Below are positions 52,830-61,638 of a DNA stretch of 64,000 nucleotides, one piece after another. The notes beneath the pieces are model-generated. The model saw only the letters and a list, made by a program, of their open reading frames with translations, searched no databases and was not told the DNA's origin. The stretch lies in NCBI GenBank assembly GCA_041879295.1, contig CP047152.1, positions 1,431,501-1,495,500 of the forward strand, given 5' to 3'. Positions within the stretch are counted from its first letter, which is position 1, and each line of letters starts with the position of its first letter. This DNA is from Pseudomonas putida. GTDB lineage: Bacteria > Pseudomonadota > Gammaproteobacteria > Pseudomonadales > Pseudomonadaceae. A program made the position numbers and the translations under genes.

Positions 52830-53690
52830 TCACTCCTTCAAACACTTCATCTCACTCAAATGGGAACGTACCTTGCCCAACCGTTCCTGCAGGAACCGCC
52901 GCTGCTGCGGAGTGCTTTGCTGCACCAGGTCCACCAGCAGGCTGCGCGCCTGCCGTTCGGTATTCTGATACGCCGCCCGGTACTCGGGTGTCCACAAACT
53001 CTCCTTGCGCTGCAACAAGGTCGCCAGGCGCGGCTCGAAGCTGGAGTCGTTGCGCTGGTTCATCGCCAAGAGCAATTGCTGCTGCCAGTGGGCGCGGTTG
53101 GCGATCCATTCACGGTTCTGGTCACCCAGCGCTTGAGACCAGGTCTGGATGCGTTGCTTCTGTACCGCAGTCAACTCGCCAAACCAGGGTGCCAGGCGTT
53201 TTTCCATGCGCTCGCTACGGCGGGCAATCTGCTTCGGCAAGGGCGTATCCACATACTGCTTCTGCCGCTCACTGATGTCTTCGCGGAAGGCCTCACGCAT
53301 TTTCGCTACCTGGTCGTCGCTCATGCCACGCAGCAGTTCGGTGGCTGACGGGGTGATTTCCTCGGTCACCCGACCAATCGCTTCACGCACGTCGAGGGTG
53401 CTTTGTTGCAGGGCCTGGTCGGTCACCTGGCCGGCGGCGACCATGCCACGTAGCCGATCGAGCCAGTCGAGGTAGCCGGGCAGTTGAGTCTTGCAATGCC
53501 AGGCCAGGTGCTCGCGCAACCGATCGTCCAGCAGCGCCCTTTGCTCGCGGTTCATGTCCAGGTAGTCGCTCAGCGACCACGGCACCAGGCGGTCGAGGTT
53601 GCGATAGGCCAGGTCGATGCGGCTGCAGGCGGCCAAGGCCAGGGCGAAGCCGATGGCGATAAGCAGGGCTTTGGGCAGGCGTAGCGGCAT
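52830..53690 (-). CDS. DUF6279-type lipoprotein
   Basis: A 286-residue lipoprotein; the signal ends in LALAAC (lipobox, Cys near residue 22). The mature part is a helical, Gln/Arg-rich domain (SDYLDMNREQRALLDDRLREHLAWH) that fits DUF6279. AAGGAA lies 6 nt before ATG 53690. Convergent with aceK. Function unknown, likely outer-membrane inner leaflet. Confidence 0.82.
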   Translation of the reverse strand: MPLRLPKALLIAIGFALALAACSRIDLAYRNLDRLVPWSLSDYLDMNREQRALLDDRLREHLAWHCKTQLPGYLDWLDRLRGMVAAGQVTDQALQQSTLDVREAIGRVTEEITPSATELLRGMSDDQVAKMREAFREDISERQKQYVDTPLPKQIARRSERMEKRLAPWFGELTAVQKQRIQTWSQALGDQNREWIANRAHWQQQLLLAMNQRNDSSFEPRLATLLQRKESLWTPEYRAAYQNTERQARSLLVDLVQQSTPQQRRFLQERLGKVRSHLSEMKCLKE

Positions 53691-53820
53691 GTGCTGTTCC
53701 TTCCTCAGGCTGGCCAGAAGGTAGATGCAAGTGCGGGCTGGCGGTTCCACTGCATGAGTGGTCGGGCCATGTGGTGGCTTCAGGTGTAGAATAGCCGCCT
53801 TGTCTTGAGGATCATCGGAA

Positions 53821-54657
53821 ATGGCTCTGCTTGGGCGCTACAACAGTTTGCAAATCGTGAAACACGTGGACTTCGGTCTGTACCTGGACGGCGGCGCCGA
53901 TGGCGAGATCCTGCTGCCCGGGCGCTACATCCCGAAAAACGCCGAGACCGAGGTCGATGACTGGTTGAACGTGTTCATCTACCTGGACAGCGAAGACCAG
54001 CTGATCGCCACCACCGAGAAGCCCAAGGTGCAGGTTGGCGAGTTTGCCAGCCTGAAGGTCAAGGACATCAACGGTGCCGGTATCTTCCTGGACTGGGGCC
54101 TGTCCAAGGACTTGCTGATGCCGTACTCGGAAGAGGCACGGCCGCTGAAGATTGGCGATTACTGCGTGGTGCACGTGTACCTCGACAAGCGTACCCGCCG
54201 GATCACTGCCACCTCGCGCCTGGACCGCTATCTCGATGTCACCCCGGCCGACTACAAGGTTGGTCAGCCGGTCGAGCTGCTGGTGGCCGGCGAAACGCCG
54301 ATGGGCTTCAAGGCCATCATCAACAACCGCCACTGGGGCCTGATCCACAAGAACGAGGTGTTCAAGTTCTTGCGCTCGGGCATGCACGAGAAAGGCTTCA
54401 TCAAGGAAATGCGCCAGGACGGCAAGATTTCACTGAGCCTGCAGCCGGTAGGCGCTGCCCTGGCGGACACCCTTCAAGAGCAGATCATGGCGCGCCTGGA
54501 AGCCGAAGGCGGGGTGTTGGGGGTGTGCGACAAGAGTGACCCTGCGCTGATCAGCAAACTGTTCAACGTCAGCAAGGGCAACTTCAAGAAGGCCATTGGC
54601 GGGTTGTTCAAGCAGGGCCTGATCGTCATCCATGACGATCGTATCGAGAAAGCCTGA
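53821..54657 (+). CDS. S1 RNA-binding protein, CvfB-like
   Basis: A 278-residue CvfB/YitL-type protein. It has three S1/OB-type domains (LQIVKHVDFGLYLDGGADGEILLP at the N-terminus; GEFASLKVKDINGAGIFLDWG; a third around residues 145-210) and a C-terminal winged helix (ALISKLFNVSKGNFKKAIGGLFKQGLI). The family binds RNA and affects virulence gene expression in Staphylococcus aureus; in Pseudomonas the target is unknown. Single gene. Confidence 0.9.
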   Translation: MALLGRYNSLQIVKHVDFGLYLDGGADGEILLPGRYIPKNAETEVDDWLNVFIYLDSEDQLIATTEKPKVQVGEFASLKVKDINGAGIFLDWGLSKDLLMPYSEEARPLKIGDYCVVHVYLDKRTRRITATSRLDRYLDVTPADYKVGQPVELLVAGETPMGFKAIINNRHWGLIHKNEVFKFLRSGMHEKGFIKEMRQDGKISLSLQPVGAALADTLQEQIMARLEAEGGVLGVCDKSDPALISKLFNVSKGNFKKAIGGLFKQGLIVIHDDRIEKA

Positions 54658-54662
54658 CCGCG

Positions 54663-55043
54663 TTACGGCTGTACGAAGTTGCGGAAGTCCAGCTGCTCGC
54701 CACCCGGACGGGTGTCGCGCAGCAGCGAGTCACGGTCGGCGCTGAGGGCCAGGCTGATGGTGGAGCGGCGCTTGCCAGGCTTGCGCACTTCCATCTGCTC
54801 CAGGTGAGCCTTGAGGAAATTGGTGGGTACCTTCAGGTGCTGCAGCTCATCGCTTTCTGGCGTGTGCAGCAGCAGGTTGACCCAGTCGGCCTGGCCTTTG
54901 CCCAGCAGTGCCACTGGCACTTCGAACCACCACAGGTTGCGTTTGTTGTCCAGGATGGCGAACAGCGTATTGCTGCTGGTCAGCACCGGGCGGGCCAGTG
55001 CTTCGTTGCGCCGGGCGATGGCGGCGGGTTTGTCGAGTTTCAT
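54663..55043 (-). CDS. Conserved hypothetical protein
   Basis: A 126-residue soluble protein, basic, with no recognised domain (SSNTLFAILDNKRNLWWFEVPVALLG; LHTPESDELQHLKVPTNFL). The start is preceded by AGGAACC on the minus strand. It lies 5 nt from the stop of the CvfB-like gene, convergent. Probably real because of host-like codon use and the good ribosome site. No function is assigned. Confidence 0.7.
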   Translation of the reverse strand: MKLDKPAAIARRNEALARPVLTSSNTLFAILDNKRNLWWFEVPVALLGKGQADWVNLLLHTPESDELQHLKVPTNFLKAHLEQMEVRKPGKRRSTISLALSADRDSLLRDTRPGGEQLDFRNFVQP

Positions 55044-55278
55044 GCAGGTTCCTGCGGGTTGACGCTATGAAGGCCTGCATTGTGAGGGGTGGCACGGGGC
55101 GGGGCAAGGTTTGTAACTGGCGGCGCATGTGCGAGCCTCTTCACCGGCTTGTGCGGTATTCGCCCGCAGTCTTACCGTCCGGCTTCTGACCGGGAAATCC
55201 GTTGAAACTCCTGGAGAAGGCGTTGGGTCCACCTAATGTCGACACGGTTCACGTGTCTCCATTTGCAGGAGTTTTGCC

Positions 55279-55458
55279 ATGAGCGGTACTAAAGACAAAG
55301 CGAAAGGCTTGGCCAACGAAGCGATCGGCAACGTGAAACAGGGTGTTGGCAAGGTGACCGACAACGACAAGCTGCGCGGCGAAGGCAAGGCGCAGGAGTT
55401 GAAAGGCGAGGCGCAACAGATAAAGGGCAATGTGAAGGATGCGGTGAAGAAGCCTTGA
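55279..55458 (+). CDS. CsbD family protein
   Basis: A 59-residue protein of the CsbD/UPF0337 family (MSGTKDKAKGLANEAIGNVKQGVGKVTDNDKLRGEGKAQELKGEAQQ), highly charged with repeated K-G-x-A helical units and no hydrophobic core. CsbD-like proteins are general-stress proteins of unknown biochemical role. AGGAG lies 8 nt before ATG 55279. It is too short for a 60-codon ORF cut-off but clear by its repeats. Confidence 0.9.
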   Translation: MSGTKDKAKGLANEAIGNVKQGVGKVTDNDKLRGEGKAQELKGEAQQIKGNVKDAVKKP

Positions 55459-55471
55459 CTTGAGACGGCCT

Positions 55472-55513
55472 GTGCCGGCCTCTTCGCGGACGAACCCGCG
55501 AAGAGGCCGGCAC
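55472..55513. repeat. REP palindrome, perfect 18-bp stem
   Basis: 55472-55489 and 55496-55513 are exactly complementary around a 6-nt loop (acgaac), ggcctcttcgcgg against ccgcgaagaggcc with outer gtgcc/ggcac. It lies 13 nt after the csbD-like stop and could also act as a transcription stop or RNA stabiliser. Confidence 0.85.
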
Positions 55514-55615
55514 TATACGTAAGCAAATTCTTCAACCACGGCCGGGAGCAGCACAGCACGGGCAGGGTCTATTAGACTTGTCTGTTGTAACGATCAAGCG
55601 GCGAAAGGAGACGCT

Positions 55616-56572
55616 ATGATTTTCCCCGACCTGCGCGGCTTGCCCCTGCACCGCGTGCTGGTTCGCACCGTCAAGGAATTCCTCGACGACGAGATGTCCA
55701 CCTATGCCTCAGCGCTGGCCTACCAGGCGCTGTTCTCGCTATTCCCCTTCCTGTTGTTCCTGATTGCCCTGATCGGTTTCCTGCACCTGCCGGACTTTTT
55801 CTCCTGGCTGCGTCTGCAATCGGAACTGGTATTGCCGCCCCAGGCGCTGGAGCAGGTGAATCCGGTGATCGACCAGTTGCAACAATCCAAGGGCGGGCTG
55901 CTGTCGGTGGGTATCGTGATCGCCCTGTGGACCGCCTCCGCTGGCGTGCGCCTGATGATGAGCGCCATGAACGCCGCCTACGATGTGCCCGAAGGTCGCC
56001 CGGTGTGGAAGCGTATCCCGCTTTCCATTTTCTACACCGTGGGCCTGGCTGGCATGCTGCTTGCGGCCGCAGCACTGATGGTACTGGGCCCCCAGGTGAT
56101 GGAATGGATCGCCGCCCAGATCGGCATGCAGGAGTTCATCGTCACACTGTGGACCATCCTGCGCTGGCCGGTGATCATCATTCTGCTGATGGTGGCAGTG
56201 GCCCTGATCTATTACGTGATGCCTGATGTGAAACAACAGTTTCGCTTCATCACCCCAGGCTCGGTGCTGGCGGTGGTGGTGTGGATCGTGGCCTCACTGG
56301 GCTTTGCCTACTACGTGAAGACCTTTGCCGATTACAACGCCATGTACGGCAGCATTGGTGCAATCATCGTGCTGTTGCTGTATTTCTATATTTCGGCCGC
56401 CGTGTTGTTGCTCGGCGCCGAAATGAATGCGGTGATCGAGCACATGTCAGCCGAAGGCAAGAACCCGGGCGAGAAAGACTTCGACGAGGATAAGCCCAAG
56501 GAAACCTTGACTGTACTGGGTCACGAGCACCCGAACCCGAGCAAGCCTCATAGCGTCGAGCCGAACCCCTGA
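55616..56572 (+). CDS. YihY/BrkB family membrane protein
   Basis: A 318-residue inner-membrane protein of the YihY/BrkB family with six hydrophobic segments ([61 protein letters not shown]) and a charged tail. The name derives from a Bordetella serum-resistance locus; it is not an RNase BN. The stop overlaps the def start by TGATG, so the two genes are translationally coupled. Confidence 0.9.
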   Translation: MIFPDLRGLPLHRVLVRTVKEFLDDEMSTYASALAYQALFSLFPFLLFLIALIGFLHLPDFFSWLRLQSELVLPPQALEQVNPVIDQLQQSKGGLLSVGIVIALWTASAGVRLMMSAMNAAYDVPEGRPVWKRIPLSIFYTVGLAGMLLAAAALMVLGPQVMEWIAAQIGMQEFIVTLWTILRWPVIIILLMVAVALIYYVMPDVKQQFRFITPGSVLAVVVWIVASLGFAYYVKTFADYNAMYGSIGAIIVLLLYFYISAAVLLLGAEMNAVIEHMSAEGKNPGEKDFDEDKPKETLTVLGHEHPNPSKPHSVEPNP

Positions 56573-57108
56573 TGATCCGTGACATTCTCAAGATGGGCGA
56601 TGAACGCCTGCTGCGCATCGCACCGCCAGTGCCCGAGCACATGCTTGGCAGTGCCGAACTGCAGCAGTTGATCGACGACATGTTCGAAACCATGCGTCAC
56701 GTAGGCGGTGTGGGCCTGGCTGCCCCGCAGATCGGCATCGACCTGCAGTTGGTGATCTTCGGCTTCGAGCGCAGCGAGCGATACCCCGATGCCGAGGCGG
56801 TGCCGCAGACCATTCTGCTGAATCCGGTCATCACCCCGACCTCCAGCGAGGTCGAGGACGGCTGGGAAGGTTGCCTGTCGGTGCCTGGCCTGCGCGGCGT
56901 GGTGCCGCGCTTCAAGCATATCGGCTACCAAGGCATCGACCCCCACGGCAACCCGATCAGCCGCTTTGCCGATGGCTTCCATGCACGGGTGGTGCAACAC
57001 GAGTGCGACCACCTGATTGGCCGGCTATACCCCTCGCGCATCCAGGACTTCGCCAGGTTCGGCTACACCGATGTGTTGTTCCCCGGGCTCGAGGTCAGCG
57101 AGGACTGA
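56572..57108 (+). CDS. def: Peptide deformylase
   Basis: A 178-residue metallo-enzyme that removes the formyl group from new proteins. All three motifs are present: [10 protein letters not shown] (residues 46-55), EGCLS (99-103, Cys101 metal ligand) and HECDHLIG (143-150). It is an extra def copy, not next to fmt, paired with the BrkB gene. Its 3' end overlaps the convergent GNAT gene by 46 nt. Confidence 0.95.
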   Translation: MIRDILKMGDERLLRIAPPVPEHMLGSAELQQLIDDMFETMRHVGGVGLAAPQIGIDLQLVIFGFERSERYPDAEAVPQTILLNPVITPTSSEVEDGWEGCLSVPGLRGVVPRFKHIGYQGIDPHGNPISRFADGFHARVVQHECDHLIGRLYPSRIQDFARFGYTDVLFPGLEVSED

Positions 57109-57503
57109 CCTCGCTGCAGGGCTACCAGGCGTTTGTTGCGCTGATAGCGTTGCAGGCGGCTAGCCAGGGCTTCTGGCAGTTGCTGGGCCAGGTCGAAGCC
57201 CAGGCGCTGGTAGAAGGGCGTTAGCTCGGGATGACAGAACAGCCAGACAGGCCCGCCAACTTGCACCAGCGCTGCCTCGACCAACCGCGCGGCCACCCCT
57301 TGGCTGCGTCGCTGCGGGTCGACGAACAGGCCGGTCAGCCAGAACCCCTCACTCACCGCACTCAAGCTCAGCCCGGCGATGATGCCAGGCGCCCGTGCTA
57401 CCCACAGTTCGGCGTCGCTTGCAGCGCGCATGCGTGAGCTGTGCTGGCGGTAGAAGTGGTCCAGCAAACGGCGTTCTGTGTCCGAAAGCTTCGAACAGGA
57501 CAA
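57063..57503 (-). CDS. GNAT family acetyltransferase
   Basis: A 146-residue GNAT N-acetyltransferase. The acetyl-CoA motif A is [24 protein letters not shown] (residues about 55-80) and FYQRLGFDL is motif B. The start is uncertain: TTG 57503 is listed, with MRAASDAEL internal as an alternative. Tail overlaps def. Substrate unknown. Confidence 0.82.
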   Translation of the reverse strand: MSCSKLSDTERRLLDHFYRQHSSRMRAASDAELWVARAPGIIAGLSLSAVSEGFWLTGLFVDPQRRSQGVAARLVEAALVQVGGPVWLFCHPELTPFYQRLGFDLAQQLPEALASRLQRYQRNKRLVALQRGQSSLTSSPGNNTSV

Positions 57504-57672
57504 TTGTTCAGAAATGGTGAGTCCTACCCTGAAACGTGGCCAGAGGCTCTGGCCTGATGATTTGCGGCCACGTTGTCGCAGATTGTTGCAAAACCGGCAA
57601 GGGTGAATATCCGACTCCGGGGTTCAACTATTGCTGGCCGGGAGTAGAATTTTGTTCATCCCCCCTGGCAGT

Positions 57673-57714
57673 ACGAAGCGGGATCGGTACTTCGTGCCAT
57701 CTAGACCATAGATG
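57673..57714. promoter_or_regulatory. Two inverted repeats upstream of DUF2790 gene
   Basis: ACGAAG-N11-CTTCGT (57673-57695) and CATCTA-N5-TAGATG (57698-57714), both perfect 6+6. They lie 72 nt and more before the small DUF2790 gene in a 282-nt gap that otherwise shows nothing. Possible operators or leader structure. Confidence 0.4.
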
Positions 57715-57785
57715 ACAACTTCTCCGCGCCGGATACGGCAATAGAAGTCAATCGATCAGCTTGAACGCGCAAAAGGCAAAACCAC

Positions 57786-58043
57786 ATGAAACCATTACTG
57801 ATTCTTGCATTGGTCGGTATGTCCTCGTTCGCCCTCGCCGATGAGGCCAAACCCGTTTCCAGCGAGCCTGTGGCTCAGCAGTACGACTATTCGATGAACC
57901 TGGACATCAAGCGGGTGATCAACCTGTCGACCATCCCCAATGTCTGCGAAGTGGTACCTGCGACCATGACCTATGAAGACCATCAGGGCCAGGTGCACAC
58001 CATTCAGTACCGGGCCATGGGTGAAGGTTGCCAGCAGGGGTGA
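57786..58043 (+). CDS. DUF2790 small exported protein
   Basis: An 85-residue protein with a signal peptide (MKPLLILALVGMSSFALADEA). The mature part fits DUF2790 (YDYSMNLDIKRVINLSTIPNVCEVVPATMTYEDHQGQVHTIQYRAMG), a Pseudomonas family of small periplasmic proteins of unknown role, with two Cys (residues about 57 and 82) that could pair. Start has no strong ribosome site. Confidence 0.85.
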   Translation: MKPLLILALVGMSSFALADEAKPVSSEPVAQQYDYSMNLDIKRVINLSTIPNVCEVVPATMTYEDHQGQVHTIQYRAMGEGCQQG

Positions 58044-58113
58044 TAGATAGGTAGTGCGATGAAAGTTGCTGCTGGCTTCCATGTGATCGCCGCGGCATTT
58101 TCACCGCCCGTGG

Positions 58114-58332
58114 GATCGAGCGCCGCCCGCGCGGCGCATCGCGAGCAAGCTCGCTCCTACATTTGTTTCGGGCCAGTTATTCCTGAGGCAGAAGCGCGCG
58201 GCCCTTTGGCGTCCTCCTCGATATCGGGTGGCGCAAACAAGGCGGTCGCGCGCGTAGGCACAGGCAATACTGGCCCGAAACAAATGTAGGAGCGAGCTTG
58301 CTCGCGATGCGCCGCGCGGGCGGCGCTCGATC
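58114..58332. repeat. Long inverted-repeat element, copy B
   Basis: Arms 58114-58177 and 58269-58332 are 64 nt and exactly complementary. The 91-nt centre contains a single copy of the internal unit that is doubled in copy A (cctttggcg...cgatatcg...acaa-ggcggtcgcgcg). The arm sequence agrees with copy A with a handful of changes. It lies between the DUF2790 gene and the sigma-factor cassette. Confidence 0.9.
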
Positions 58333-58367
58333 TCTCAGCTGCCCCCCGTCAAAATATTCTCCTCCAC

Positions 58368-58394
58368 TGTCGATTTCCCCTCCCTCAGTTCGAC
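58368..58394 (+). promoter_or_regulatory. Candidate ECF42-type promoter
   Basis: TGTCGA at 58368-58373 and CGAC at 58391-58394 with a 17-nt spacer. TGTCGA as -35 is the ECF42 signature as I recall it. It lies 60 nt before the first gene of the sigma-factor cassette, so the sigma factor probably drives its own operon. Confidence 0.55.
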
Positions 58395-58453
58395 CATAAG
58401 TGAAGGCACGCACGCAGTGTGCCAAAACACCCTGTCCTGTCGGAGGACCCCCG

Positions 58454-58879
58454 ATGAGCACCGCAGCCGAAACCGAAATCCGCCAATTGATCGAGCGCTG
58501 GATGCAAGCCGTGCGCGATCGCGACATCCCGGGCATCATCGCCCCCTACGCCGACGATATTGTCGCCTTCGATGCCATCCAGGCCCTGCAATTCAAAGGC
58601 AAGTCCGCCTACACGGCGCACTGGGAAATGTGCATGGGCATGTGCACCGGCCCCATGGTCTTCGAACTTGCCCAACTTACCGTGCACGCCGCTGGCGATC
58701 TGGCCCTGGCCCATTGGCTGAACCGCTGCGGCCCGGGCGATGACGAAAGCCAGTGCGGCTTCATGCGCGCCACGGTGGGCTATCGTCGTCAAGGCGGCCA
58801 GTGGCAGGTAATCCACGAACACTGGTCGGCGCCTTTCGACATGGAAACGCAAAAAGCCCTGTTCGATCTCAAGCCCTGA
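58454..58879 (+). CDS. SnoaL-like/SgcJ family small protein
   Basis: A 141-residue NTF2/SnoaL-fold protein (ETEIRQLIERWMQAVRDRDIPGIIAPYADDIVAFDA; GGQWQVIHEHWSAPF). Such cone-shaped domains bind small hydrophobic molecules or act as isomerases. ATG 58454 has GGAGG 7 nt upstream. First gene of the ECF42 cassette; a small ligand- or enzyme-like protein is often found in this position. Confidence 0.85.
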   Translation: MSTAAETEIRQLIERWMQAVRDRDIPGIIAPYADDIVAFDAIQALQFKGKSAYTAHWEMCMGMCTGPMVFELAQLTVHAAGDLALAHWLNRCGPGDDESQCGFMRATVGYRRQGGQWQVIHEHWSAPFDMETQKALFDLKP

Positions 58880-58924
58880 GCCGTTATCGCCAAACGCACT
58901 TAGCCAAATGCCCTGGAGGCGACC

Positions 58925-59269
58925 ATGAAATACCTGTGCCTGGTCTATTGTGACGAGGGGCTGTTGCACAGCCTGCCCGACAGCCCGGAAGACGCCGAAT
59001 GCATGGCCTACGCCGAAGCCATTCACGGTTCCGGGCGAATGCTGGCGGCCGAGGCGCTGAAGTCGGTGCAGACTGCTACCACGGTGCGCATGCGCAACGG
59101 GCATATGAGCCTGACTGATGGCCCGTTTGCCGAAACCAAGGAGCAACTGGCCGGCTTCTACCTGGTGGAGGCCCGCGACCTCAACGAAGCGCTGAGTATC
59201 GCCAAGGGCATCCCTGCCGCGCGGGTCGGCAGTGTCGAGGTGCGACCAGTGCGCGAGCTGCAACCCTGA
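58925..59269 (+). CDS. YCII-related (DGPF domain) protein
   Basis: A 114-residue YCII/DGPF domain protein (MKYLCLVYCDE ... TDGPFAETKEQLAGFYLVEA). DGPF proteins are the fixed partners of ECF42 sigma factors and probably convey the signal or modify the output. GGAGG is upstream. Second gene of the cassette. Confidence 0.92.
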   Translation: MKYLCLVYCDEGLLHSLPDSPEDAECMAYAEAIHGSGRMLAAEALKSVQTATTVRMRNGHMSLTDGPFAETKEQLAGFYLVEARDLNEALSIAKGIPAARVGSVEVRPVRELQP

Positions 59270-59290
59270 CCGCCAAGGAGAACAATCAGC

Positions 59291-59776
59291 ATGAGCCTTG
59301 CACCCATTGCGCAAGCGCAACACGAGTTGTCCATCAGCCGCCTGATCGACGCACCACCGGCCAAGGTATTCCGCGCCTGGACCGAACCCCAGTGGCTGAT
59401 GCAGTGGTGGGGGCCGCACGGCATGACCACCCCGGAATGTGAAATGCAGTTGTGGGCCGGTGGCCTGTTTCGCACTCTGATGCGGGCGCCGGATGGCAGC
59501 GAGTACCCGAACCAGGGCGTTTTTCTGGAAATTGCCGCGCCACGCAGGCTGGTGTTCACCGATGCCTTCGGCCCTGGTTGGGTACCGTCGAACAAGGCCT
59601 TCATGACCGCCGTGATCAGCTTTGACGAGGAACAGGGCAAAACCCGTTACACCGCCCGTGCCTGGCACTGGAATGCCACTGACTGCCAGGCTCATGAAGA
59701 AATGGGCTTCTACCAAGGCTGGGGAGAAAGCCTGGACCGTCTTGTGGATGTGGTGACCCAGCGGATGCCCGACTGA
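59291..59776 (+). CDS. SRPBCC (AHSA1-type) protein
   Basis: A 161-residue START/AHSA1-type lipid- or ligand-binding domain (ISRLIDAPPAKVFRAWTEPQWLMQWWGPHGMTTPECEMQLWAGG ... EEMGFYQGWGESLDRLVDVV). It overlaps the sigma-factor start by one base. Third gene of the cassette. Confidence 0.9.
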   Translation: MSLAPIAQAQHELSISRLIDAPPAKVFRAWTEPQWLMQWWGPHGMTTPECEMQLWAGGLFRTLMRAPDGSEYPNQGVFLEIAAPRRLVFTDAFGPGWVPSNKAFMTAVISFDEEQGKTRYTARAWHWNATDCQAHEEMGFYQGWGESLDRLVDVVTQRMPD

Positions 59777-61014
59777 TGACAGCACCGGCACAGGTGCGCG
59801 CCGAAGTCGAGGCCGTGTACCGGCAGGAGTCGCGGCGCATCCTGGCGACACTGATCCGCTTGCTGGGTGATTTCGACCTGGCCGAGGAGGCCATGCATGA
59901 TGCCTTCTTCGTTGCCGTCGAACGCTGGCAACGCGACGGCATCCCCGCCAACCCGCGAGCGTGGCTGGTCTCTGTCGGGCGCTTCAAGGCCATCGATGCG
60001 CTGCGCCGGCGCGCCCGCTTCGACCGCTCCCAGGCTGACTTGAGCATGCTGCTGGAGGGCCAGGCGCAGGACCCCAGTGAAGAAGAACTGCTGGCGGATG
60101 ACCGCCTGCGGCTGATCTTCACCTGTTGCCATCCGGCCCTGTCGCCCGACGCTCAGGTGCCATTGACCCTTCGCGAAGTCTGCGACCTGACCACCGAGCA
60201 GATCGCCCGCGCCTTTCTGCAAAGCCCGACAACCATCGCCCAGCGCATCGTGCGCGCCAAGGCCAAGATCCGTGACGCCGGCATACCGTACCAGGTACCA
60301 GAGCTGAATGAGCTGCCTGAGCGCCTGGAAAGCGTGTTGCGGGTGATCTACCTGGTGTTCAACGAGGGCTATTCGGCGTCATCGGGCGAGACCCTGCTGC
60401 AGCAGGCGCTGAGTGATGAAGCCATTCGCCTGGCGCGGTTGCTGGTGCAGTTGCTGCCCGACCCGGAGGCGGTCGGCCTGCTGGCGTTGATGTTGCTGCA
60501 GGCGTCCCGGCAGCGGGCGCGTATCGATGGCCAAGGCAATCTGGTGGTTCTGGAGCAGCAGGATCGTAGCCTGTGGGACCGGCAGTTCATTGCCGAAGGC
60601 TGTGAACTGGTGCGCCAGGCCCTGCAGAGCCGTGCATTCGGGGCCTATACCGTCCAGGCGGCGATTGCTGCTGTGCATGCCGAGGCGGCGACGGCTGAAG
60701 AAACCGACTGGGGGGAGATCGTCGGGCTGTATGACGTATTGCAGCGGTATTGGCCATCAGCGGTGGTGGAGCTGAACCGGGCGGTGGCGCTGGCGAAGCG
60801 GGATGGGCCGGAGGTTGGCTTGCGGGAAGTCGAAGGGATCCTGGCGCGGGGGGAGTTGCTGGACTATCACCTGGCACATGCGGCGCGCGCCGAGTTGCAT
60901 TGCCAGCTGGGGCAGGTGGACGCGGCGCGTGCGGCCTGGCAGCAGGCGCTGGCCTTGACACGGCAGGCGCCAGAACGGCGGCATATCGAGCGGCGCTTGC
61001 AGGCTATCGAATGA
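59776..61014 (+). CDS. ECF sigma factor with C-terminal SnoaL/TPR extension (ECF42 type)
   Basis: A 412-residue RNA polymerase sigma factor of the ECF42 type. Region 2 (residues about 10-80; RILATLIRLLGDFDLAEEAMHDAFFVAVERW) binds core and -10; region 4 (about 120-185; LREVCDLTTEQIARAFLQSPTTIAQRIVRAKAKI) binds -35. The remaining ~220 residues (LPERLESVLRVIYLVFNEGYSASSGE ... LHCQLGQVDAARAAWQQAL) form the DUF6596/TPR-like extension that replaces an anti-sigma factor in this group. No anti-sigma gene is seen. Confidence 0.93.
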   Translation: MTAPAQVRAEVEAVYRQESRRILATLIRLLGDFDLAEEAMHDAFFVAVERWQRDGIPANPRAWLVSVGRFKAIDALRRRARFDRSQADLSMLLEGQAQDPSEEELLADDRLRLIFTCCHPALSPDAQVPLTLREVCDLTTEQIARAFLQSPTTIAQRIVRAKAKIRDAGIPYQVPELNELPERLESVLRVIYLVFNEGYSASSGETLLQQALSDEAIRLARLLVQLLPDPEAVGLLALMLLQASRQRARIDGQGNLVVLEQQDRSLWDRQFIAEGCELVRQALQSRAFGAYTVQAAIAAVHAEAATAEETDWGEIVGLYDVLQRYWPSAVVELNRAVALAKRDGPEVGLREVEGILARGELLDYHLAHAARAELHCQLGQVDAARAAWQQALALTRQAPERRHIERRLQAIE

Positions 61015-61021
61015 TGTGGGG

Positions 61022-61060
61022 TGTGCCGGCTCTTTGCGGGCCAGCCCATATCCCACAGGA
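61022..61060. repeat. Degenerate REP element
   Basis: gtgccggctctttgcgggccagcccatatcccacagg, a diverged REP after the sigma-factor gene. Confidence 0.5.
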
Positions 61061-61133
61061 TGCCCGCTAAATCAACGAATTAGCGGGTTACCCAGGAGAG
61101 CAGCCTTGAAGTAGGTGCTGGCTGCATCACACT

Positions 61134-61604
61134 TCAGCTAGCCACAAAGTTCGGCGGCGACACCAGCTCGACGGTCTGCTGTTTGCGCGGTGCCAGGATC
61201 TCGGCTTCACCCGCGACCACCAGCTCGTCGTTCTGGTTGTACACGTTGGTGGCGATGCGCACCTTGAACTTGGGCAGCTTCTCGAGGATTTCCAGGCGCA
61301 CGGTCAGGGTGTCGCCGATTTTCACCGGCTTCTGGAAGCTCATCTGCTGGCCCAGGTAGATGGTGCCAGGGCCAGGCAGTGTGCAGGCCACTGCAGCACT
61401 GATCAGCGCGCCGCTGAACATGCCGTGGGCAATACGTTCGCGGAACATGCTCTTGGCGGCGAACTCGGCATCCAGGTGAACCGGGTTGTGGTCACCGGAC
61501 ATCGCAGCGAACAGCTGGATGTCGCGTTCTTCAACGGACTTCTTGTACTCGGCCTTCTGGCCGACTTCGAGGGCTTCGTAAGGCGTGTTGGTGACCTGGG
61601 ACAT
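61134..61604 (-). CDS. phaJ: MaoC family (R)-enoyl-CoA hydratase
   Basis: A 156-residue hot-dog-fold hydratase. The active-site motif is DHNPVHLDAEFAAKSMFRERIAHGMFSGALIS (Asp/His pair, residues about 36-60), the R-specific enoyl-CoA hydratase signature. It can turn enoyl-CoA from beta-oxidation into (R)-3-hydroxyacyl-CoA for PHA synthesis. The gene order MaoC - hydrolase - fadD matches the phaJ/fadD region of P. putida. Start MSQVTNTPYEAL at 61604. Confidence 0.88.
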   Translation of the reverse strand: MSQVTNTPYEALEVGQKAEYKKSVEERDIQLFAAMSGDHNPVHLDAEFAAKSMFRERIAHGMFSGALISAAVACTLPGPGTIYLGQQMSFQKPVKIGDTLTVRLEILEKLPKFKVRIATNVYNQNDELVVAGEAEILAPRKQQTVELVSPPNFVAS

Positions 61605-61638
61605 CGATGCTTCCTTAAGCGTTGGGCGAGGGCGGCTA

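Noticed and set aside
7751..55513. Possible CRISPR array from the many short repeats
   Set aside because: The repeats are single or paired palindromes scattered between genes, not regularly spaced, and have no unique spacers or cas genes; they are REP elements.
61022..61137. A terminator after the sigma-factor gene
   Set aside because: Only a degenerate REP with no T run is present; termination there is not supported.
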